Both the position numbers and the translations under genes were made by a program. Below the pieces are notes generated by a model. The model was not told the DNA's origin and did no database searches. It worked only from the letters and a program-made list of their open reading frames with translations. Source: Frateuria edaphi (lineage in GTDB: Bacteria; Pseudomonadota; Gammaproteobacteria; Xanthomonadales; Rhodanobacteraceae). Taken from it: a DNA stretch of 64,000 nt. Below, piece after piece: positions 7,727 to 16,368 of the stretch. The stretch is from the NCBI RefSeq assembly GCF_021117405.1, contig NZ_CP088251.1, positions 620,001-684,000 of the forward strand, given 5' to 3'. The first letter of the stretch is position 1. The number at the start of each line of letters is the position of its first letter.

Positions 7727-8602
7727 TCAATCGATCGCGAACGTCCCGCGCACGCCTATCGCGCACTGGCCACCGATGGTGACGGTGCCGGACGCCTCGT
7801 CGATGGCCACCGCTACGCGCCCGTCCCGGCCCACTTCGCGGCCCTGGCTGGCGACGTAGCGGCCGCCGTAGCGCGCCACGTCGCCGGTGTGGTGCAGCAA
7901 GGCGCCGATGGCCGCATTGGCGCTTCCGGTGACCGGGTCTTCCGGGATGCCGTCGGCCGGGCAGAACGCCCGCACGGCCATCGCCGCGTCGCCGCCGTCT
8001 TCGGCGCCGAACACGCTCACGCCCACGGCGCCGTGCGCCAGGCACAACGCTGCGATGGCCGAAAGATCGGGCGCCAGCGCGCGCACGGTACGTGCCTGGC
8101 CAAGGTCGCAGACCAGCCATAGCGGGCCGTTGTCGATCGGATGCACGGCCGTGGCGGGAAGCTCGGCCCCCAGGGCATCGGAAAGTGACGCGGCGAGGGA
8201 TGCATCGGCGCGGTCGATGCGCGCCCGCGGCGCCTGCACGTGGATCGTGCGGGTGGCGCCGCTGCCCTGCACGGCTACCGGCAACAGGCCGGCGGCGCAT
8301 TCCTGCACCAGTTCCGATTGCACCGGCACGCAGCCGGTCTCGATCGCGGCATAGGCGCTCCCGACGCTGGGATGGCCGGCGAAGGGCAGCTCCTGGCGCG
8401 GGGTGAAGATGCGCACGCGATAGTCCGCGCCCGGCTGGGTGGGACGCAGCAGGAACGTGGTCTCGGAGAGGTTCGTCCAGCGCGCGATGCGCTGCATCGT
8501 CGGCCCATCCAGCGCGTCCGCGCCGATCACCACCGCCAGCGGGTTGCCCTCGAGCAGGCGCGAGGCGAAGACGTCCAGTTGCAGAAAATCGAAGGTCGGC
8601 AT
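7727..8602 (-). CDS. PhzF-family isomerase-like protein
   Basis: A 291-residue protein of the PhzF / YddE family, which has a diaminopimelate-epimerase-like two-domain fold. LDVFASRLLEGNPLAVV at the start and NLSETTFLL near residue 45 (with the family's catalytic Glu) are characteristic, as is LPFAGHPSVGSAYA and the late EDPVTGSANAAIG. PhzF itself isomerises a phenazine precursor, but most homologues outside phenazine clusters have unknown substrates, and no phenazine genes are near. Cytosolic. Confidence 0.88.
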   Translation of the reverse strand: MPTFDFLQLDVFASRLLEGNPLAVVIGADALDGPTMQRIARWTNLSETTFLLRPTQPGADYRVRIFTPRQELPFAGHPSVGSAYAAIETGCVPVQSELVQECAAGLLPVAVQGSGATRTIHVQAPRARIDRADASLAASLSDALGAELPATAVHPIDNGPLWLVCDLGQARTVRALAPDLSAIAALCLAHGAVGVSVFGAEDGGDAAMAVRAFCPADGIPEDPVTGSANAAIGALLHHTGDVARYGGRYVASQGREVGRDGRVAVAIDEASGTVTIGGQCAIGVRGTFAID

Positions 8603-8740
8603 CGGCGTTCCGAATCAACGAATGAGGGGCGAGTGTAGGTGATCCCCTACAGCGCCGGATCGCCTGCGGACCTAAAATGCGCGCCGCCCGGCATACCCCA
8701 CCGGGCTTTACCAACAAGACAAAAACAGGGATTTCCAAGC

Positions 8741-9397
8741 ATGAACAAGATTCTGACCGTCGCCCTCGGCGCGGCGCTCGTTGCCGCCTCCGCCTCCGCT
8801 TCCGCCGCGGACGCCAATGGCTCCTTCTTCATCAACGCCGGCGTGGGCCAGGCGCAGTACCACGTCGGCCACACCGACGGCCTGGGCTACAAGCTCGACG
8901 ACAAGGACACGGCCGGCGCGCTGCGCTTCGGTTACGCCTGGAAGGTCGGCAATGGCTTCGACCTGGGCGTCGAGGGTGGCTACGTCGACCTGGGCAAGCT
9001 GGTCGCCAAGTACCACGGCGAGAACGAAGACGCTTCCCTCATCGTGAACGAGAAGGCCGACATCGAAGCCAGCGGCTGGATCCTCGGTGCCAACGGCAAG
9101 TACACCTTCAGCAACAAGTGGTTCGTCTCGGCGCGCGCAGGCTGGTTCCGCTCCACCGCCGACGCTTCCTACCGCTACGAGGAAATCTACGCCGACGCGC
9201 CGGACTACCGCGAATACGCCAGCGGCGACGCCAACGGCAACGGCTGGTACGGCGGCGTGGGCGTGGGCTACAACTTCGCGCCGAACTTCAGCCTCGGCCT
9301 GAACTACGACAACTACCACGGCAAGGCCAGGACCGATCTTGGCAGCATCGACGGCAACGTCGGCGCGTACACGGTCACGGCGGAATTCCGCTTCTGA
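8741..9397 (+). CDS. Small outer-membrane beta-barrel protein (first of tandem pair)
   Basis: A 218-residue protein with a signal peptide (LTVALGAALVAASASASA) and alternating polar/apolar strands ending in VTAEFRF, where the terminal Phe is the usual outer-membrane insertion signal. FFINAGVGQAQYHVG and VGVGYNFAPNFSLGLNYDNY are typical of eight-stranded OmpX/OmpA-like barrels. The next gene is a paralogue with the same strand pattern, so the pair arose by tandem duplication. Function (adhesion, stress or structural) cannot be told. A strong terminator follows immediately. Confidence 0.82.
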   Translation: MNKILTVALGAALVAASASASAADANGSFFINAGVGQAQYHVGHTDGLGYKLDDKDTAGALRFGYAWKVGNGFDLGVEGGYVDLGKLVAKYHGENEDASLIVNEKADIEASGWILGANGKYTFSNKWFVSARAGWFRSTADASYRYEEIYADAPDYREYASGDANGNGWYGGVGVGYNFAPNFSLGLNYDNYHGKARTDLGSIDGNVGAYTVTAEFRF

Positions 9398-9404
9398 TCG
9401 ACCG

Positions 9405-9438
9405 GCGGCGGGCCTGCGAAGGCCTGCCGCTTTCTTTT
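9405..9438 (+). terminator. Intrinsic terminator between the two barrel genes
   Basis: An 11-base-pair stem (GCGGCGGGCCT with AGGCCTGCCGC, one G-U pair) with loop GCGA is followed by TTTCTTTT. It ends 17 bases before the start of the second barrel gene, so it would uncouple most transcription of the two genes, or sit in the 5' leader of readthrough transcripts. Confidence 0.8.
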
Positions 9439-9455
9439 CCCCCAAGGACGAATCC

Positions 9456-10070
9456 ATGAACAAGTACGTGCTCTCCCTCTCAGCCCTGATCCTGGCCGGT
9501 GCGTGCAGCTCCGCTTTCGCACAGGACAACCGCGCGTTCTTCGTCAACGCAGCCGCGGGCCAGGCTACCTATCACGTGGACGACGCCGATGGCGACAACT
9601 ACGCGGGCAACAATTCCGACTCCGCGACGTCCCTGCGTCTTGGCTATCTGTGGCACGGGCCGGTGGATATCGGCGTCGAGGGCGGCTACGTCGACCTGGG
9701 CCAGCTGAAAGCCTCGCTGATCAGCGGCGCGGTCTTCGAAGAGGCCACGGTCCACGCGAAGGGCTGGTTGCTCGGCGCGGCCGGCAAGTACCACTTCGCC
9801 GACCAATGGTTCGTATCGGCGCGCGGTGGCTGGCTGCGTGCGTCCAGTGACGTCGACTTTCGGATCAGTACGCCAGCGGACTCGACCAGCGCCAGCAGCA
9901 GCGTCGACGGCAACGGCTGGTACGGCGGCGTGGGCGTGGGCTATGACTTTTCCGATAACGTCAGCCTGGGCGTCAACTACGACAATTACCACGTCAAGGC
10001 GCAGACCGACGGCGTGTCCGCCGACGCCAACGTCGGCACCTGGATGGTGACGGCCGAATACCGCTTCTGA
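9456..10070 (+). CDS. Small outer-membrane beta-barrel protein (second of tandem pair)
   Basis: A 204-residue paralogue of the preceding gene: signal peptide (MNKYVLSLSALILAGACSSAFA), the same FFVNAAAGQATYHV first strand, the same NGWYGGVGVGYDF segment, and terminal Phe in VTAEYRF. The Cys in the signal region (LAGACSS) could be read as a lipobox, but the AFA-Q cleavage site fits a barrel better. An AAGGA ribosome binding site precedes the ATG directly downstream of the terminator hairpin. Loops differ more than strands from the first copy, suggesting divergence of exposed parts. Confidence 0.82.
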   Translation: MNKYVLSLSALILAGACSSAFAQDNRAFFVNAAAGQATYHVDDADGDNYAGNNSDSATSLRLGYLWHGPVDIGVEGGYVDLGQLKASLISGAVFEEATVHAKGWLLGAAGKYHFADQWFVSARGGWLRASSDVDFRISTPADSTSASSSVDGNGWYGGVGVGYDFSDNVSLGVNYDNYHVKAQTDGVSADANVGTWMVTAEYRF

Positions 10071-10094
10071 GCGGGGTCGCGTTCGATCGCCGCG

Positions 10095-10122
10095 ACGGCC
10101 GCCTCGAGCGGCCGTTGTTTTG
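10095..10122 (+). terminator. Intrinsic terminator after the second barrel gene
   Basis: An 8-base-pair stem (ACGGCCGC with GCGGCCGT), loop CTCGA, followed by TGTTTTG. It closes the barrel transcripts just before the fumarase promoter region. Confidence 0.7.
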
Positions 10123-10148
10123 TCCGGCCCGGCCGGCTGCGGCACAAT
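10120..10148 (+). promoter_or_regulatory. Possible sigma70-type promoter for fumarase
   Basis: TTGTCC (10120-10125) and CACAAT (10143-10148) are separated by 17 bases; each matches four of six consensus positions. A transcript starting near 10155 would have a leader of about 45 bases. This is inferred from pattern only. Confidence 0.4.
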
Positions 10149-10200
10149 AGCGCTCTTGTGCGCCGCGCAAGGCGGTGCGTTTAAGCCGAAAAAGCCGCCC

Positions 10201-11715
10201 ATGACCACCATCAAGCAAGACGACCTGATCCAGTCCGTCGCCGACGCGCTGCAGTACATCAGCTACTACCATCCCGTCGACTACATCACCAGCCTCGCCG
10301 CCGCCTACGAGCGCGAGGAATCGCCCGCCGCGCGCGACGCGATGGCGCAGATCCTGATCAACTCGCGCATGGCCGCCGAGGGCCACAGGCCGCTGTGCCA
10401 GGACACCGGCATTGTCACCGTGTTCCTGAAGGTCGGCATGGACGTGCGCTGGGACGCCACCATGAGCCTGGAAGACATGGTCAACGAGGGCGTGCGGCGT
10501 GCCTACAACCATCCGGAGAACAAGCTGCGCGCGTCGGTGCTGGCCGATCCGGCCGGCAAGCGTCTGAACACGCGCGACAACACCCCGGCGGTGATCAACA
10601 TGTCGATCGTGCCGGGCAATACGGTGGACGTGATCGTCGCCGCCAAGGGTGGCGGCTCGGAGGCGAAATCCAAGTTCGTGATGCTCAATCCGTCCGACTC
10701 GATCGTCGACTGGGTACTGAAGACCGTGCCGACCATGGGCGCCGGCTGGTGCCCGCCGGGCATGCTCGGCATCGGCATCGGCGGCACCGCCGAGAAGGCG
10801 ATGCTGCTGGCCAAGGAATCGTTGATGGAACACATCGACATCCAGGAGCTGATCGCGCGCGGGCCGTCCAGTCGCGTCGAAGAGCTGCGCATCGAGCTGT
10901 ACGAGAAGGTCAATGCATTGGGGATAGGCGCCCAGGGCCTGGGCGGACTGACCACCGTGCTCGACGTCAAGATCAAGGACTACCCCACGCACGCGGCCAA
11001 CCTGCCGGTGGCGATGATCCCCAACTGCGCTGCGACCCGCCATGCGCATTTCACCCTGGACGGTTCCGGTCCGGTGATGCTCGATCCGCCCTCGCTGGAA
11101 CACTGGCCGAAGCTCACCTACGACGCCTCCAAGGGGCGTCGCGTAAACCTCGACACCGTCACCCGCGAGGAAGTGGCGACCTGGAAACCGGGCGAGGTGC
11201 TGCTGCTCAACGGCAAGCTGCTGACCGGTCGCGATGCGGCCCACAAGCGCATGGTCGACATGCTGAACAAGGGCGAGCCGCTGCCGGTCGATTTCAACGG
11301 CCGTTTCATCTACTACGTCGGGCCGGTCGATCCGGTGCGCGACGAGGTCGTCGGCCCGGCGGGTCCCACCACCGCCACGCGCATGGACAAGTTCACGGGA
11401 CAGGTGCTGGCGCAGACCGGCCTGCTGGGCATGGTCGGCAAGGCCGAGCGCGGTCCGGCGGCGATCGAGGCGATCAAGGAGCACCGCTCGGTGTATTTGA
11501 TGGCCGTGGGCGGCGCGGCCTACCTGGTGTCCAAGGCGATCAAGGCCTCGCGCGTGGTGGGTTTCGCGGACCTCGGCATGGAGGCGATCTACGAGTTCGA
11601 AGTCAAGGACATGCCGGTCACCGTGGCGGTCGATTCCGCGGGCAGCTCGGTGCACCAGACCGGGCCGAGGGAGTGGCAGGCGCGGATCGGGAAGATTCCC
11701 GTCGTTGTTCAATAA
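10201..11715 (+). CDS. fumA: Fumarate hydratase, class I (iron-sulfur)
   Basis: A 504-residue single-chain class I fumarase, which interconverts fumarate and malate in the TCA cycle using an oxygen-sensitive 4Fe-4S cluster. Seen: CQDTGIVTVFLKVG (the first cluster cysteine and the conserved QDTG), then GAGWCPPGMLGIGIGG and IPNCAATRHAHF with the other two cysteines, and a C-terminal domain with GPTTATRMD. Length matches the family (about 500-550). ATG at 10201 opens the gene; no strong Shine-Dalgarno is visible. Cytosolic. Equivalent family members are called fumA or fumB. Confidence 0.93.
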   Translation: MTTIKQDDLIQSVADALQYISYYHPVDYITSLAAAYEREESPAARDAMAQILINSRMAAEGHRPLCQDTGIVTVFLKVGMDVRWDATMSLEDMVNEGVRRAYNHPENKLRASVLADPAGKRLNTRDNTPAVINMSIVPGNTVDVIVAAKGGGSEAKSKFVMLNPSDSIVDWVLKTVPTMGAGWCPPGMLGIGIGGTAEKAMLLAKESLMEHIDIQELIARGPSSRVEELRIELYEKVNALGIGAQGLGGLTTVLDVKIKDYPTHAANLPVAMIPNCAATRHAHFTLDGSGPVMLDPPSLEHWPKLTYDASKGRRVNLDTVTREEVATWKPGEVLLLNGKLLTGRDAAHKRMVDMLNKGEPLPVDFNGRFIYYVGPVDPVRDEVVGPAGPTTATRMDKFTGQVLAQTGLLGMVGKAERGPAAIEAIKEHRSVYLMAVGGAAYLVSKAIKASRVVGFADLGMEAIYEFEVKDMPVTVAVDSAGSSVHQTGPREWQARIGKIPVVVQ

Positions 11716-11739
11716 CGCCCTGCGCGCAGCGCATACCTT

Positions 11740-11885
11740 CGCATCTTCTCCGCTCCGGGGAGAGGATCGAGGCGAGGGGCAAGGCTGGCGGGGAACCCGA
11801 ACTGACCGGGGCCGGTAGGTCAGGCCGAGGCCGGGCCGGCCCCTCACCCGGCCCCTCTCTCCGGAGGAGGGAGGGGGCTGCTCTC
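11740..11885. repeat. Intergenic inverted-repeat element (SPPRGEG/ALSPEG type)
   Basis: Two arms, one around TCTCCGCTCCGGGGAGAG and one around CCCCTCTCTCCGGAGG, flank a variable centre in the 290-base gap between fumarase and the aspartokinase fusion gene. Similar arms occur near 14964, 23812 and, inside a gene, 36596. It looks like a non-coding MITE- or REP-like repeat. Confidence 0.6.
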
Positions 11886-12008
11886 GGCAAGCTCCATGAT
11901 TCAGCCGCCTAAACGTCCAAAAGCTGCCATCAAAAATCCATTGCATTCGCCTTGCCGCAGCGCAACACTGGCGCGATTGTTTTCCGCCACCACTGCAATG
12001 GAGCCCTC

Positions 12009-14642
12009 GTGACCCCGCAAAACCCCGCGCCGCTTCCGGCGGACGCGCCCGTACCAGGCCAACCCTGGATCGTGATGAAGTTCGGCGGCACGTCCGTCGC
12101 GACGCTGCCGCGCTGGCAGAACATCCGTGAGCTGATCGCCAGCCGCCGCGCCGAAGGCGCCCGCGTGCTGGTGGTCGTGTCCGCGCTCACCGGCATCACC
12201 GACGCACTGAAACAACTGTGCGGCGAGGGCAACGGGGACAAACGCAAGGCGGCGGCCGATGCGATCGCGCAACGCCACCACGACTTGCTGGGCCACATGC
12301 AGCTGCCGTTGTCGGATGCGCTCGCGGTGCGGCTGGCCGACCTCGCGGCGCTGGCCGCCGAGGGTCCGGCGTCGCTGGGCGAACTGGCCTGGGCGGCGCA
12401 GGTACAGGCGCACGGCGAACTGATGTCCAGCGCACTGGGCGCGGCCTATCTCAGCGCCAGTGGCCTGCCTACGCAATGGGTGGATGCGCGCGAGTGCCTG
12501 GCCGCGATCGCGCTTCCGAACCAGAACGAGCGCACGCGGCTGCTTTCGGCCACGGTCGAGGCGCACCCCGATCCGGCCCTGGCCGCGACGCTGGCTGAGC
12601 AGGGCGAGGTGTTCATCACCCAGGGCTTCATCGCGCGTGAAAACCAGGGGCGCACCGTGTTGCTCGGTCGCGGCGGATCGGACACCTCGGCGGCGTACTT
12701 CGGCGCGCTGCTCAAGGCCTCGCGGGTGGAAATCTGGACCGACGTGGCCGGCATGTTCACCGCCAACCCGCGCCAGGTGCCCGGCGCAAGGCTGCTGCAG
12801 CGTCTGGATTACGAGGAAGCCCAGGAAATCGCCACCACCGGCGCCAAGGTGCTGCACCCGCGTTGCCTGTCGCCGCTGCGCGAGCCGCGCGTGCCGCTGC
12901 TGATCAAGGACACCAACCGGCCCGAACTCGAAGGCACCGTGATCGGCCCGGAGGTGCGCGAACACGCGCCGAGCGTCAAGGCGATCAGCGCGCGCAAGGG
13001 GCTGACGCTGGTGTCGATGGAGTCGGTCGGCATGTGGCAGCAGGTCGGTTTCCTGGCCGACGTGTTCGCGCAGTTCAAGAAGCATGGCCTGTCGGTGGAC
13101 CTGATCGGCTCGGCCGAAACCAACGTCACGGTGTCGCTGGACCCGACCGAGAACCTGCTCGACTCGGACGCGGTCGCGGCGCTGGCGGCGGATCTGGCCA
13201 AGGTGTGCCGGGTCAAGGTGATCGCGCCTTGCGCGGCGATCACCCTGGTCGGCCGCGGCATGCGTTCGATGCTGCACACGCTCTCGACCGTGCTGGCCGA
13301 GTTCGGCCAGCTGCGCGTGCATCTGATCTCGCAGTCGTCCAACAATCTCAACCTCACCTTCGTGGTGGACGAGACGGTGGTCGACGAGCTGCTGCCACAC
13401 CTGCACGAGCTGCTGATCTCGGCCGGCGCGCTGCGCACCGACGACAGCGCGCTGTTCGGCCCGAGCTGGCAGGCGCTGTACGGCAGCGGCGAGGCCGCGG
13501 CGCAGGCCGCCGCCTGGTGGCGCGATCCGTTCGCGCGCGAGCGCCTGCTGGCGCTGGCCGCGGAAGCCACGCCGCGTTACGTCTACCACCTGCCCACCGT
13601 GCGCGCACAGGCCCGGGCGATGCAGTCGCTGGGCGTGGTCGACCGCGTGCACTACGCGGTGAAGGCCAACACCCATCCGGCGATCCTGCGTGCCTTGGCC
13701 GCGGAAGGCTTCGCCTTCGAGTGTGTGTCGCCGGGCGAACTGAAGGCCGTGCTGGCGACCGTGCCGGACACCGCGGCGCTGCTGTTCACGCCCAACTTCG
13801 CCCGACGCGCCGATTACGCCGACGCACTGGCCACGCGCGCCACGATCACCCTCGACGCGCTGCACCCGCTGGAACATTGGGGCGAACTGTTCCGTGGCCG
13901 CGAGATCGTGCTGCGGGTGGATCTCGGTCGCGGGCTGGGCCACCACGAAAAGGTGCGCACCGGCGGCAACGGCAGCAAGTTCGGGTTGCCGGTGGAACAG
14001 ATCGATGCCTTCCTTCGCCTGGCCGACACGCATCAGGTCAGCGTGCGCGGGCTGCATGCGCATCTGGGTTCGGGTGTGCTCGATCCGAAGCACTGGGGCG
14101 AGGTATACGCGCAGCTGGCGAGCCTGGCCGAACGCATCGGCAGCGTGGCCTTCCTCAACATCGGCGGCGGCCTGGGCGTCCCTTCGCACCCGGGCGAAGC
14201 GCCGCTGGACATGGCGGCGCTGGAGCGCGTGCTGCGCGAGGTCAAGGCGGCCTATCCGCATTACCAGCTGTGGATGGAGCCGGGGCGTTATCTCGTCGCC
14301 GATGCCGGCGTGCTGTTGGCTCGCGTTACCCAGATCAAGGGCAAGGGCAGCCTGCGTTACCTCGGCGTGGACGCCGGCATGGACAGCCTGATCCGCCCCA
14401 CCCTGTACGACGCCTGGCACGAGATCGTGAACCTTACGCGGCTGGATGCGCCCGCCGAAGCGCTGTTCCAGGTGGTCGGGCCGATCTGCGAATCGGGCGA
14501 TGTGCTGGGTACCGATCGGCGCCTGCCCGAGGCGCAGGAAGGAGACGTGATGCTGATTGCGCAGGCCGGGGCATACGGGAAGGTGATGTCGTCGCGGTAC
14601 AACCTGCGGGACGAGGCGGACGAGGTGATCCTGGAAGGGTGA
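12009..14642 (+). CDS. lysA: Bifunctional aspartate kinase / diaminopimelate decarboxylase
   Basis: An 877-residue fusion of the first and last enzymes of lysine synthesis. Residues about 19-290 are aspartokinase (KFGGTSVATLPRW, GRGGSDTSAAYFGALL), followed by two ACT-type regulatory segments (about 310-460) that normally sense lysine or threonine. Residues about 500-870 are PLP-dependent diaminopimelate decarboxylase, with the Schiff-base lysine in HYAVKANTHP, the phosphate loop GGGLGV and MEPGRYLVA. The fusion is known in Xanthomonadales. GTG at 12009 is chosen because TGGAG lies 8-12 bases upstream; an upstream TTG at 11952 would add 19 atypical residues. Confidence 0.92.
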   Translation: MTPQNPAPLPADAPVPGQPWIVMKFGGTSVATLPRWQNIRELIASRRAEGARVLVVVSALTGITDALKQLCGEGNGDKRKAAADAIAQRHHDLLGHMQLPLSDALAVRLADLAALAAEGPASLGELAWAAQVQAHGELMSSALGAAYLSASGLPTQWVDARECLAAIALPNQNERTRLLSATVEAHPDPALAATLAEQGEVFITQGFIARENQGRTVLLGRGGSDTSAAYFGALLKASRVEIWTDVAGMFTANPRQVPGARLLQRLDYEEAQEIATTGAKVLHPRCLSPLREPRVPLLIKDTNRPELEGTVIGPEVREHAPSVKAISARKGLTLVSMESVGMWQQVGFLADVFAQFKKHGLSVDLIGSAETNVTVSLDPTENLLDSDAVAALAADLAKVCRVKVIAPCAAITLVGRGMRSMLHTLSTVLAEFGQLRVHLISQSSNNLNLTFVVDETVVDELLPHLHELLISAGALRTDDSALFGPSWQALYGSGEAAAQAAAWWRDPFARERLLALAAEATPRYVYHLPTVRAQARAMQSLGVVDRVHYAVKANTHPAILRALAAEGFAFECVSPGELKAVLATVPDTAALLFTPNFARRADYADALATRATITLDALHPLEHWGELFRGREIVLRVDLGRGLGHHEKVRTGGNGSKFGLPVEQIDAFLRLADTHQVSVRGLHAHLGSGVLDPKHWGEVYAQLASLAERIGSVAFLNIGGGLGVPSHPGEAPLDMAALERVLREVKAAYPHYQLWMEPGRYLVADAGVLLARVTQIKGKGSLRYLGVDAGMDSLIRPTLYDAWHEIVNLTRLDAPAEALFQVVGPICESGDVLGTDRRLPEAQEGDVMLIAQAGAYGKVMSSRYNLRDEADEVILEG

Positions 14643-14681
14643 GGGTCCGCTCTAGCAAAAGACGCCCATGGAGGGGAGGCG

Positions 14682-14997
14682 ATGAAACGCATGAACGTGA
14701 AGCGGGCGCCCGGACTGCGCCTTGGCATGACAGACGCCGAGACGGCGCTCGGGTACCGCCTGAAGAATCGGCAGTGAGAGGGCTGCAAGTTTCGCCGACA
14801 GCATGAGGTCGATCGGTGGCGGCCGACACTTGGAGCAACAGCACTATGACGACGCACGCACGCGCCACCTCCCATCCAAGGGCTACCGCGTGCTGCGTTT
14901 CTGGAACAATGACGTACTGACGAACATCGAGAGCGTGCTCGAGGTGCCGATGGAGGCTTTGACGAGCCCCAGCCCCTCATCCCAGCCCATTCCCTAA
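14682..14997 (+). pseudogene. Decayed DUF559 (Vsr-like endonuclease fold) gene
   Basis: The first part (RLGMTDAETALGYRLKNRQ) and the following CKFRRQHEVDRW match the start of DUF559 proteins, but a TGA at 14775 interrupts them. About 20 residues that should follow (the VADF...ELDG part holding catalytic acids) are missing, and the end (GGGRHLEQQHYDDARTR, GYRVLRFWNNDVL) continues in another frame. The last codons run into an intergenic repeat (SPSPSSQPIP). Both the stop and the deletion-frameshift argue for inactivation. Confidence 0.75.
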
Positions 14998-15010
14998 GGG
15001 AAGCGGGAGC
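14964..15010. repeat. Partial copy of the intergenic inverted repeat
   Basis: GAGCCCCAGCCCCTCATCCC followed by CCATTCCCTAAGGGAAGCGGG resembles the right arm of the elements at 11740 and 36596. It overlaps the end of the DUF559 remnant and lies 24 bases before murL. Confidence 0.5.
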
Positions 15011-15033
15011 CCGCACGACGGAGAGATAAACGA

Positions 15034-16368
15034 GTGACGACGATCAACCCGCGCCTCACCCACAGCTTCCGCTTCGTGCGGGCCAGCTACGCCGACGGCG
15101 TGGCCGAGCTGGCCTACGCCTTCGACCAGGGCAAGGAAATGATCGAGCGTATCCGCTTCCCGGACGCTCCCACGGTGCCAGCCGAGCGCCAGCAGGCGTT
15201 CGACGCGGCGCTGAAGCTGCTGCATTTGATCGCCGGCGTGAGCTACTACAAGGCGGGCGTGCCGCCGAAGATCGGCATCGAACCGCTGGACGAGGCCACG
15301 GCCGACCTGGCCGATGCGTTGTATCTGCACGGACTGGCCGAATTCGCCTATCGCAATGGCCTGGACCTGCGCGGGCGCATCGCGTTCCCGCGCGGCGCCG
15401 CCACGCCGTCCGCAGCGCCTGCCCTCGACCTGCCCAAACGCACCCTCGTCCCCATCGGCGGCGGCAAGGACTCGCTGGTCGCGGTGGAGGCGATCAAGTC
15501 GATCGGCGGCGAGGCCACCGCGGTATGGGTGGGCAATTCCCCGCTGATCGCCGCCTGCGCCGAGCGCACCGGACTGCCGACGCTCAACATCCAGCGCGAA
15601 CTCTCGCCGGTGCTGTTCGAACTCAACCGCCTGGGTGCCTGGAACGGCCACATCCCGGTGACTGCCGTGAACTCGGCGATCCTGGCGCTGGCGGCGGTCC
15701 TCTACGGCTACGACTCGATCGCCTTCGCCAACGAGCGCTCCGCTTCGGCCGCGACGCTGGAGTACGAGGGCCAGCAGGTGAACCACCAGTGGAGCAAGGG
15801 TTTCGCCTTCGAGGTATTGCTCTCGGACTGGCTGCACACCCACGTGGCCGCGGACCTGGACTACTGCTCGCTGTTGCGGCCCTGGTCGGAACTGGCGATC
15901 ACGCGCGCCTTCGCGCGCCTCACGCCGTACTTCGACGCCTTCTCCAGCTGCAACCGCAACTTCCGCATCCTCGGGCCCAAGCCGGCCGACCGCTGGTGCG
16001 GGCAGTGCCCGAAGTGCCATTTCGTGTTCCTGGCGCTCGCGCCGTTTCTGCCCAAGCCGCGGCTGCTTTCGATCTTCGGGCGCAACCTGCTGGATGACGA
16101 AAGCCAGGCGGCCGGTTTCGATGCCCTCCTGGAATACCAGGACCACAAGCCGTTCGAGTGCGTCGGTGAGGGTGCCGAGGCGCGCGCGGCGATGTACGCA
16201 CTGAGCCAGCGTTCGGAATGGCAGGAGGACGCGCTGGTCGCCCGGTTCATCCGCGAGATCCTGCCGCAACTGGACCGCTCCCGGCTGGCGCTCGAGCCCT
16301 GGCTCACGCCGTCGGAAGAACATCGCGTGCCGGCCCGGCTGCAGCGCGCGCTGGAGGCGATCGGCTGA
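15034..16368 (+). CDS. murL: UDP-MurNAc-L-alanyl-L-glutamate epimerase MurL
   Basis: A 444-residue protein recognised as MurL, the enzyme that in Xanthomonas converts the terminal L-Glu of UDP-MurNAc-L-Ala-L-Glu to D-Glu, replacing the racemase MurI route. The PP-loop-like segment PIGGGKDSLVAVEAIK near residues 140-155 fits its ATP dependence, and WCGQCPKCHF near residue 322 holds a cysteine cluster that may bind metal. Start GTG at 15034 after a GGAGA site. Its stop codon overlaps the ATG of murD2, so the two are coupled. Cytosolic peptidoglycan precursor synthesis. Confidence 0.88.
   Translation: MTTINPRLTHSFRFVRASYADGVAELAYAFDQGKEMIERIRFPDAPTVPAERQQAFDAALKLLHLIAGVSYYKAGVPPKIGIEPLDEATADLADALYLHGLAEFAYRNGLDLRGRIAFPRGAATPSAAPALDLPKRTLVPIGGGKDSLVAVEAIKSIGGEATAVWVGNSPLIAACAERTGLPTLNIQRELSPVLFELNRLGAWNGHIPVTAVNSAILALAAVLYGYDSIAFANERSASAATLEYEGQQVNHQWSKGFAFEVLLSDWLHTHVAADLDYCSLLRPWSELAITRAFARLTPYFDAFSSCNRNFRILGPKPADRWCGQCPKCHFVFLALAPFLPKPRLLSIFGRNLLDDESQAAGFDALLEYQDHKPFECVGEGAEARAAMYALSQRSEWQEDALVARFIREILPQLDRSRLALEPWLTPSEEHRVPARLQRALEAIG

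Noticed and set aside
7727-8602. A phenazine pathway
   Set aside because: Only a PhzF-like protein is present; such proteins are common outside phenazine producers.
9456-10070. A lipoprotein call from the LAGACSS signal
   Set aside because: The AFA-Q cleavage site and terminal Phe fit an exported barrel better, and the paralogue has no cysteine there.
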